Source: REEB95 sp050729835 (GTDB taxonomy: Bacteria; Pseudomonadota; Alphaproteobacteria; ATCC43930; CGMCC-115725). Taken from it: a stretch of 64,000 nucleotides of DNA. A program made the translations under genes and the position numbers. Below the pieces are notes generated by a model, which did not search any database, was not told the DNA's origin, and saw only the letters and a program-made list of their open reading frames with translations. The stretch is taken from positions 62,001 to 126,000 of the forward strand of contig JBOHLS010000001.1 in the NCBI GenBank assembly GCA_050729835.1, read 5' to 3'. Positions 51,444 to 58,203 of the stretch are shown here, piece after piece (position 1 is the stretch's first letter; each line of letters opens with the position of its first letter).

Positions 51444-53806
51444 GGCCGGCCTTCGCCAGCGCGAAGCTCTCGCTTCGCACCGGAGGGCCGCGCCTGCTGG
51501 ATCGCGCGCCACACGCTGTGCGGCGTTGCCGGCATCTCGATGGTCTCGATGCCCAATCCTGCGAGGGCGTCGACCACGGCGTTGATCACCGCCGGCGGCG
51601 CGCCGATCGCGCCGGCCTCACCCGCGCCCTTGACGCCGAGCGGATTGGTCCGGCATGGCACCACGTTGTAGGCGAATTCTACCGCCGGCACGTCGTCGGC
51701 ATGCGGCATGGCGTAGTCCGTGAACGAGCCGGTGAGCAGCTGGCCGCCGTCGTCATAGACGCAGCCTTCGATCAGCGCCTGGCCGATGCCCTGGACGACA
51801 CCGCCGTGAATCTGCCCGGCAAGCAGCAGCGGGTTCACCACATTGCCGAAATCGTCGACCACGACATAGCGCAGCACGGCGGTGACGCCGGTCTCGGGAT
51901 CGATCTCGACCTCGCAGACGTGGCAGCCATTGGGAAAGGTGTGCGCGGCGGGCAGGTAGTGCGCCTTCTCGTCGAAGCCGGGCTCGAAGCCGGCCGGCAG
52001 CAGCAGCGGATTGTGCGCCGCCTGGGCGATCTCGATCATGCTCACGCGCTTGTCGGTGCCGGCGATGACGTATTGGCCGTCGGCGAATTCGATGTCGGCT
52101 TCGGCGGCTTCGAGGCGATGCGCGGCGATCTTCTTGCCCTTGTCGATGATGCGCTTGACCGCGATGCCGAGCGCGTTGCCGGCCACCGGCAGCGAGCGCG
52201 AGCCGCCGGTGCCGCGGCCGAAGCCGACGATGTCGGTGTCGCCCTGATGGACGCGCACGCGCCCGAACGGAACGCCCAACCCGTCGGCGACCAGCTGCGC
52301 ATAGGCGGTCTGATGGCCCTGGCCGGACGATTGCGAGCCGACGATGACCGTGACCGCGCCGCTCGAATCGAAGCGGATCTCGGCCATCTCGTCGAAGCCG
52401 CCGCCGCATTGCTCGATATAGGTCGAGAAGCCGAGTCCGCGCAGCTTGCCGCGCGCTTCGGATTGCGCCTTGCGCGCGGGAAAGCCATCGGCGTCGGCGC
52501 GCTTCAGCGCGTCGGCGAGGTTCCTGGCGAACTCGCCGCTGTCGTAGGTCATGCCGAGTACGGTTTTGAACGGCATGGCCTCGGGAGGAATGAAGTTGCG
52601 GCGGCGCAGCTCGGCGGGCGCGACGCCGAGCTGGCGCGCGGCGTGATCGACCAGCCGCTCGAGCGCGTAATTGGCTTCTGGCCGGCCGGCGCCGCGATAG
52701 GCGTCGACCGGCACGGTGTTGGTGTAGATGCCCTTGACGCGCACCACCGCGGCCGACATGCGATAGACGCCGGCAAGCATCGCCGTGCCGGCCATGGTCG
52801 GGATGAAGGTGCCGAAATTCGACAGATAGGCGCCGAGATTGGCCGTGGTCTCGACGTCGACGGCGAGGAAGTTGAGATCGGCGTCGAGCGCCAGCCGGGC
52901 GCGCGTGACATTGTCGCGGCCCTGCGCGTCGGAGAGGAAGGACTCGCCGCGCTCGCCGATCCACTTGACCGGCCGGCCGAGCTTGCGCGCGGCATGGAGC
53001 ACCAGACCGTGCTCGGGATAGAGAAACAACTTCATGCCGAAGGCGCCGCCGACGTCGGGCGTTACGACGCGGATGCGGTTTTCAGCCAGCTTGAAGACGT
53101 TGGCCGCCAGCAGCCGTCGGATGGCGTGCGACCCCTGGGTCGAGGTGTAGAGCGTGAAGCGCTCCTCGGCCGCGTCGTAGACGCCGAGCGCGCCGCGCGG
53201 CTCCATCGAATTGGCGACCAGCCGGTTGTTGACCAGGCTGAGCTCGATGACGTGCCGCGCCTTGGCGAAGGCGGCTTCGGCGGCTTTGCGGTTGCCGGTC
53301 TCCCAGTCGAAGCAGAGATTACTCAGGATGTCGTCCCAGACCAGCGGCGCGCCCGGCGCGGCCGCGCGCACGGCGTCGGCGACCGCCGGCCGGATTTCGT
53401 AGTTGACCTGGATCAGCTCGGCCGCATCCTTGGCGGCGGCGGCACTTTCGGCGACGGTGAAAGCAATGCCATCCCCAACATGCCGCGCCCGGCCGACGGC
53501 GAGCAGCGGATGCTCGACCATCTTGATGCGGCTGCCGTCGCGGTTCTTGAGCGGCACGACGCAGGGAATCCGGCCGATGCCGTCGCGCTCCAAATCCGCG
53601 CCGGTGAATACCGCGAGCACGCCGGGCGCCACCTGCGCCGCACCGGTATCGATCGAGCGGATGGTGGCGTGCGCGTGCGGCGAGCGCAGGACATAACCGA
53701 CGGCCTGGCGCGGCAAGACGATGTCGTCGGTGTAGCGGCCGACCCCGGTGATGAAGCGGCGGTCCTCGCTGCGCCGCACCGGCTGGCCCATGCCGAACTG
53801 TCCCAT
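51440..53806 (-). CDS. Xanthine dehydrogenase family molybdopterin-binding subunit (CoxL-like)
   Basis: A 788-residue molybdenum hydroxylase large subunit. N-terminal domain: RRSEDRRFITGVGRYTDD near residue 11; Moco-binding loops include GGAFGMKLFLYPEHGLV near 250 and SQSSGQGHQTAYAQLVADGLG-type segments near 500. The active-site loop reads AYRGAGRPE (near residue 366), the form II type, not the AYRCSFR of true CO dehydrogenase. The substrate is therefore likely an aromatic or aldehyde. The small (2Fe-2S) and medium (FAD) subunits are absent from the window. Overlaps cysQ. Confidence 0.9.
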   Translation of the reverse strand: MGQFGMGQPVRRSEDRRFITGVGRYTDDIVLPRQAVGYVLRSPHAHATIRSIDTGAAQVAPGVLAVFTGADLERDGIGRIPCVVPLKNRDGSRIKMVEHPLLAVGRARHVGDGIAFTVAESAAAAKDAAELIQVNYEIRPAVADAVRAAAPGAPLVWDDILSNLCFDWETGNRKAAEAAFAKARHVIELSLVNNRLVANSMEPRGALGVYDAAEERFTLYTSTQGSHAIRRLLAANVFKLAENRIRVVTPDVGGAFGMKLFLYPEHGLVLHAARKLGRPVKWIGERGESFLSDAQGRDNVTRARLALDADLNFLAVDVETTANLGAYLSNFGTFIPTMAGTAMLAGVYRMSAAVVRVKGIYTNTVPVDAYRGAGRPEANYALERLVDHAARQLGVAPAELRRRNFIPPEAMPFKTVLGMTYDSGEFARNLADALKRADADGFPARKAQSEARGKLRGLGFSTYIEQCGGGFDEMAEIRFDSSGAVTVIVGSQSSGQGHQTAYAQLVADGLGVPFGRVRVHQGDTDIVGFGRGTGGSRSLPVAGNALGIAVKRIIDKGKKIAAHRLEAAEADIEFADGQYVIAGTDKRVSMIEIAQAAHNPLLLPAGFEPGFDEKAHYLPAAHTFPNGCHVCEVEIDPETGVTAVLRYVVVDDFGNVVNPLLLAGQIHGGVVQGIGQALIEGCVYDDGGQLLTGSFTDYAMPHADDVPAVEFAYNVVPCRTNPLGVKGAGEAGAIGAPPAVINAVVDALAGLGIETIEMPATPHSVWRAIQQARPSGAKRELRAGEGRP

Positions 53807-53919
53807 GGAGGGGAATACTCTGTCGTCGTGGTGAAGGACGCCTAAAATAGCGGCGGGTGCCCGGGCCGACCAACCCCTTTTTCGCCCGGTCGGTATGAAC
53901 GAACGGAGTCCTCGCCCGC

Positions 53920-54620
53920 ATGTGCGGACGCTACAAGCTGGCAACGCCAGCGGAGGTCTTGCGCGACGCCTTCGGCTTCGTCGAGCGGCCGAACCTGCCG
54001 GCGCGTGACAACGTCGCGCCGACCCAGGAGGCGCCGGTCATGCGCCAGCGCCGCCATCCCGCGGGCGAACGCACGGTGCAGAACCTGCGTTGGGGCCTGA
54101 TTCCGTCCTGGGCGAAGGACGCTCGGATCGCCGCGTCGCTGATCAACGCCCGCGCCGAAAGCCTGGCGTCGCGGCCGGCCTTCGCCAAGGCGCTGCGCCA
54201 GCGGCGCTGCGCCGTGCTGGCCGACGGCTTCTACGACTGGTCGGGCGAAGGGGTGTGGCCAGGCAGCCCTATCTGGTGACGCGCTGCGACGGCGCGCCCT
54301 TCGCCTTTGCCGGCTTGTGGGATCGGTGGATCGACCGCTGCGACGATACCGAGAGCCCGATCGACACCTTCACCATCGTCACCACCGTGGCGAACGAATT
54401 GTTGCGCCCGCTGCTCCCGCGCATGCCGGTGATCTTCGCCGGCGCGGCGCTCGACACATGGCTCGATCCCGCCAGCGAGCCGGCGCGGGTTTCGGCGGCG
54501 CTTGCCGGCGTGCCGGCCGCGGCCTTGCGCTATGTGCCGGTGGCCAAGCGGGTCAATTCGGCGCGGCTCGACGAGCCGGATTTGACCGCGCCGACCGGAC
54601 CCGAGACCGCCGGCGCCTAG
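53920..54620 (+). pseudogene. SRAP domain protein (YedK/HMCES family), frameshifted and lacking catalytic residues
   Basis: SRAP proteins bind abasic sites in single-stranded DNA by Cys2. The first frame starts MCGRYKLATP and carries INARAES (Asn76) and GFYDW (106), then hits TGA at 54279. The C-terminal half (RQPYLVTRCDGAPFAFAGLW to 54620) continues in another frame; the break lies near 54250-54262 around GGGGTGTGG, consistent with one lost base. Family residues are changed: the conserved Glu of GF(Y)EW is Asp106, and the IHDRMPV histidine is Leu in LLPRMPVIF. Cys2 and Asn76 remain. Decay is more likely than error alone. Confidence 0.82.
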
Positions 54621-55369
54621 CTGCCCTTCTTGTCCTTGCGCGCGGCGGCGATGAGGTGCCGTAGGTCGTCGATGTCGATCGCGCCCATGGTGAGCTGGTT
54701 GCCGATTACCAGCGCCGGCGTCGCGTCGATGCCGAGAGCGTCGGCGAGGGCGTAATTGCGCTGGATGATGCCGTCGACGGTGGCAGAGGCCATGTCGCTC
54801 TTGAGCTTGGCAATGTCGAGGCCGCTCGCCTCGGCGACCTTCATCACCGTTTGGTCGTCGATCGCGCCTTTGAAGGCCATCATCCGGTCGTGAAATTCAG
54901 CGTACTTGCCTTGCCGGCGGGCGGCGATGGCGACGCGCGACGCGAACACCGAAGTGGGGCCGAGGATGGGGAACTCCTTGTAGACGACGCGGAGCTTGCC
55001 GTCCTCCTTGATCAGCGCCTCGAGCGAAGGCTCGATCGCCTTGCAATAGGGGCAGCGGTAATCGAAGAACTCGACCAGCGTCACGTCGCCGTCGGGGTTG
55101 CCACCGACGACCGAATTGGGATCGTGCAGCAGCTCGTTGCGTTTCGCCGCAATCGTCCGTTTTGCCGCCGCTTCCTTAGCAGCGTCGGCCTGCTGCTGCG
55201 CCGCCTTGAGCGCATCCATGACCGCCTCGGGATGCTGCTGCAGATAGTCGTGGATGAGGCGGTCGACCTCCTGCTTCTGCGCCGGCGTGAAGGATTGCGC
55301 CGTGGCCGGCGGCACGGTGGCCAGCGCCACCGCAAGCGCGATCAATACGGCGGTAGCAAGCTTGAGCAT
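54617..55369 (-). CDS. DsbA family protein with thioredoxin fold
   Basis: A 250-residue exported protein. Signal peptide: residues 1-24 (ending ATAQ). A helical N-terminal region (QEVDRLIHDYLQQHPEAVMDALKAAQ) precedes a DsbA/Com1-like thioredoxin domain with the CPYC active site in YRCPYCKAIEP (Cys106, Cys109) and cis-Pro near DATPALVIGNQL. It may oxidise or isomerise disulfides in the periplasm. It lies 17 bases after the M48 protease gene, so the two form a periplasmic quality-control pair. It overlaps the SRAP remnant by four bases. Confidence 0.9.
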   Translation of the reverse strand: MLKLATAVLIALAVALATVPPATAQSFTPAQKQEVDRLIHDYLQQHPEAVMDALKAAQQQADAAKEAAAKRTIAAKRNELLHDPNSVVGGNPDGDVTLVEFFDYRCPYCKAIEPSLEALIKEDGKLRVVYKEFPILGPTSVFASRVAIAARRQGKYAEFHDRMMAFKGAIDDQTVMKVAEASGLDIAKLKSDMASATVDGIIQRNYALADALGIDATPALVIGNQLTMGAIDIDDLRHLIAAARKDKKGS

Positions 55370-55386
55370 GGCGATCCTTCCATCCG

Positions 55387-56739
55387 CTAGGACGCGTCCC
55401 GAATCCGCTTGGCTTCGGCTTCGATGTCTTCGGCGCGCTGGCGTTGCGACCCGGCCGGCAAGATCTGGCGCGCGCGTATCGCTTGCTGAATAGCAGTCTT
55501 GTAGTCGCCGTTCGCCATGCCTTCCTCCGCCAGGCTGAGCGCCGCCATGCCGATATTGTTGCTGCGGCCATAGGCGATCGCCAGGAAATGCCAGGCATCG
55601 GGATTGTCGCGCTCGAAATTGACGGCATTGGAGAGCTGCGCCAGGGCTTTCGGCAGCAACGCCGGGTCCTGGGTCTCGAGTTCGACCTGAGCCAACTCGA
55701 CGCGCATCAACGGCGCATCGTTGAGCGCGACCGCGCGCTGATAAGGAGCCACGGCGTCGGCAACGCGCCCGTTGTCGAACAGAATCTGGCCCTTGAGCTC
55801 CCTGAAATAGGGATTGTTCGGCTGGTCGTGGATGAGGCCGTCGATCTCGGCGAGCGCCTTGTCCACTTCCGGAATCCGGTAATAGGCGATGGCGCGGGCA
55901 TAGCGCGCCGGAACCGACTTGTCGGTGTCGGGGTATTTCGCCAGCGTCTGCGCCGGCGGATCGAGGAAGCCGTGGAGCTTGGCCTTGACGTTGGCCAGCA
56001 TCGTGTCCCATTGCAGCGGGTCGGGGTTGTTCGTATACGGCGATTGGGCAACGTGCTGCTGCACATATTCGATACGCTCGGTGGTCAGCGGGTGGGTGCG
56101 CAGATAGGGGTCCTGCTGCATCGGCGACAGCAGCTCCTCGGGCTCCAGAATCTTGAAGAAGTCGAGCAGACCCTTGGACGACTGATGGGTCGCGTCGAGG
56201 AACTTGAGCGCGGCATGGTCGGCCGCGCCTTCCTGCGCCACGGAGAAGGACAGGAACGAGCGCTCGCCGACGCCTTCGCCGCCCGCCATCGCGCCGCCGA
56301 CGCCGCCATACTGACGACCGACGACCGCAGCGGCGGCGCCGACCGCCATGGCGATGATCGCCTTGATTGTCGCGTCGTGCATCTCGACCGCGAAGCGCGC
56401 GAGATGCCCACCGGCGATGTGGCCGGTCTCGTGCGCCATGATGCCGACCAGTTCGTTGGGCCGGTCGGCGCGCAGGATCGTGCCGGTGTTCACGAAGATA
56501 TTCTGGCCGCCGGCGACGAACGAGTTCAGCTGCGGGTCCTGGACGATGTAGAAGTGCAAGGCGTTCGGATCGAGCCCGGCGGCGTGCCAGACCGGCATCT
56601 CGAAGGTGCGCAGCATCGTCTCGATTTCGACGTCGCGGATAAGGTTCGGCGAATCGTCGTCGGCCGCCGCCTGTTGGACCAGCACGGCGCTCGTCGCCAG
56701 CAGCAGGCAAACAACCTTGAGGACGATCTTGACGCGCAA
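55387..56739 (-). CDS. M48 family metalloprotease with TPR repeats (BepA-like)
   Basis: A 450-residue exported zinc protease. The HETGH site is at residues 103-107 (IMAHETGHIAGGH) with the third ligand in QEGAADHAAL near 170. From about residue 240 the protein is helical with TPR-like repeats (YARAIAYYRIPEVDKALAEID; NPYFRELKGQILFDNGRVADAV). BepA degrades stalled LptD and other outer-membrane proteins, fitting the LPS/SurA genes elsewhere in the window. The start is uncertain: TTG at 56739 precedes a good signal peptide (VVCLLLATSAVLVQQAAA) but no well-spaced ribosome site; an upstream ATG at 56862 gives an unlikely non-secretory leader. Confidence 0.85.
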   Translation of the reverse strand: MRVKIVLKVVCLLLATSAVLVQQAAADDDSPNLIRDVEIETMLRTFEMPVWHAAGLDPNALHFYIVQDPQLNSFVAGGQNIFVNTGTILRADRPNELVGIMAHETGHIAGGHLARFAVEMHDATIKAIIAMAVGAAAAVVGRQYGGVGGAMAGGEGVGERSFLSFSVAQEGAADHAALKFLDATHQSSKGLLDFFKILEPEELLSPMQQDPYLRTHPLTTERIEYVQQHVAQSPYTNNPDPLQWDTMLANVKAKLHGFLDPPAQTLAKYPDTDKSVPARYARAIAYYRIPEVDKALAEIDGLIHDQPNNPYFRELKGQILFDNGRVADAVAPYQRAVALNDAPLMRVELAQVELETQDPALLPKALAQLSNAVNFERDNPDAWHFLAIAYGRSNNIGMAALSLAEEGMANGDYKTAIQQAIRARQILPAGSQRQRAEDIEAEAKRIRDAS

Positions 56740-57045
56740 ATCTCCGGCTCCGCATCCCTGGTAAACGCCGCCGCCGCACCCGTCAACCACCGATGCGGAC
56801 GGCGGCGGCGCGCCAAACCCTGTCGCAGGCGTCCTCCGCGGGCGCATATCCACGGCCGCCAAATTCGCGCCAAGATGCTTGACAATAAGCCGCTGTACGC
56901 ATTAGATAACGTGTGAACGTAAACAGCGTACATCGAGCGGATCGATGACAGGGAGTCGCGAGACGACTCAAAATATTAAAATTAACGAAACGAACCCAAT
57001 TTTTGGCTCGGCGCCGCGGTTCAGGCGTCAAGCCAATGGATCGCT
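56740..57045. other. Intergenic region between BepA-like and aminotransferase genes
   Basis: About 306 bases without a gene. It contains a promoter candidate for the aminotransferase (separate entry), a GAGTCG-N5-CGACTC hairpin (56953-56969) and an AT-rich run after it (56970-57000). No convincing promoter for the minus-strand gene was found. Confidence 0.45.
56879..56908 (+). promoter_or_regulatory. Candidate promoter of the aminotransferase gene
   Basis: TTGACA (56879-56884), an 18-base spacer, and TAGATA (56903-56908). It implies a 5' leader of about 130 bases that includes the GAGTCG/CGACTC hairpin. Confidence 0.42.
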
Positions 57046-58194
57046 ATGACCCTCAAAGTTTCGGTACGCGGACGGGTGCCACCTTTCATCGTGATGGACG
57101 TGCTGCGCGACGCCAACGCGCGCGCCGCAGCGGGCAAGGATGTGCTGCATCTCGAGGTCGGCCAACCATCGACGCCGGCGCCCCACGGCGTGATCGCGGC
57201 GGCGCGCGCGGCGCTCGAGCGCGACGTGCTCGGCTATACAGATGCGCTCGGCCTGCCGGCGCTGCGCGCGGCGGTCGCGGCCTATTATCGCAGCCGTTAC
57301 GGCGTGACGCTCGATCCGGCACGCGTCGTCGTCACCACCGGCTCGTCGGCCGGCTTCGTCTTCGCCTGTCTCGCGGCCTTCGAGCCCGGCGACAAGGTCG
57401 CGATCTGCTTCCCGGGTTATCCCGCCTATCGCAACATCCTGACGGCTCTCGACCTGGTGCCGGTCGAACTGACCACCGGCGCCGACGAGCGTTATCAGGT
57501 GACGCTCGAGCGGCTGCGCGCGCAGGGGCGGGGCGTCGAGGGCCTGATCGTCGCCAGCCCGGCCAATCCCACCGGCACGATGATCCCGTCCGACGAGCTC
57601 GCCGCCATCGCGCGCCATTGCCGCGAAGCCGGCATCCGCCTGATCTCGGACGAGATCTATCACGGCATCGCCTACGGCGCGCCGGCCGCGACCGCGCTGG
57701 CCAGCGATCCGCAGGCGATCGTGGTCAACAGCTTCTCGAAATATTTCTCGATGACCGGCTGGCGCGTCGGCTGGATGGTGGTGCCCGAGGACATGGCGCG
57801 GGCGGTTGAGTGCCTGGCGCAGAACCTCTACGTCTCGCCGCCGTCGCTGTCGCAGCACGCGGCGATCGCCGCCTTCGATTGCCTGCCCGAGCTCGACGCC
57901 AATGTCGCGCGCTATGCCGAGAACCGCGCATTGCTGCTGCGCGAGCTGCAGGCGGCAGGCTTCGACCGGCTCGCGCCGTCGGACGGCGCGTTTTATCTCT
58001 ACGTCGACGTCGCGCATCGCACCAACGACAGCGAGGAATTCTGCCGGCGGCTGCTGCGCGAAACCGGCATCGCGCTCACGCCGGGCACGGATTTCGATCC
58101 GCGCCGCGGCCGCGCCACCGTGCGCTTCTGTTATGCCGGATCTCCGGCCGTTATCGCCGAAGCGGCCCGCCGGCTCAAGGGATGGTGCGGCTAG
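57046..58194 (+). CDS. Class I/II PLP-dependent aminotransferase
   Basis: A 382-residue fold-type I enzyme. Landmarks: LHLEVGQPSTPAP near residue 35, VLGYTDALGLPALRAAV near 61, SPANPTGTMIP (171-181), LISDEIYHGIAYG (199-211) and the PLP lysine in SFSKYFSMTGWRVGW (Lys232). The pattern fits aspartate or alanine transaminase-like enzymes, substrate not decidable. Start ATG at 57046. It ends nine bases before the convergent rne stop. Confidence 0.9.
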   Translation: MTLKVSVRGRVPPFIVMDVLRDANARAAAGKDVLHLEVGQPSTPAPHGVIAAARAALERDVLGYTDALGLPALRAAVAAYYRSRYGVTLDPARVVVTTGSSAGFVFACLAAFEPGDKVAICFPGYPAYRNILTALDLVPVELTTGADERYQVTLERLRAQGRGVEGLIVASPANPTGTMIPSDELAAIARHCREAGIRLISDEIYHGIAYGAPAATALASDPQAIVVNSFSKYFSMTGWRVGWMVVPEDMARAVECLAQNLYVSPPSLSQHAAIAAFDCLPELDANVARYAENRALLLRELQAAGFDRLAPSDGAFYLYVDVAHRTNDSEEFCRRLLRETGIALTPGTDFDPRRGRATVRFCYAGSPAVIAEAARRLKGWCG

Positions 58195-58203
58195 ACGCCG
58201 CGC

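Noticed and set aside
51440..53806. Carbon monoxide dehydrogenase large subunit (coxL form I)
   Set aside because: The active-site loop is AYRGAGR, not AYRCSFR, and the coxM and coxS genes are missing.
46509..53806. The five-gene oxidoreductase run as a new catabolic system
   Set aside because: Each gene belongs to a broad family and sua5 and cysQ have housekeeping roles; co-orientation alone does not show a shared pathway, so it is reported only as a curiosity.
51518..53845. 775-codon open frame on + opposite the molybdenum hydroxylase gene
   Set aside because: Mirror of a well-supported gene; no domain, no ribosome site, composition typical of antisense frames.
56953..56969. GAGTCG-N5-CGACTC as a terminator
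   Set aside because: On + it is followed by an A-rich stretch, not T; on the minus strand the T-rich stretch lies before it.
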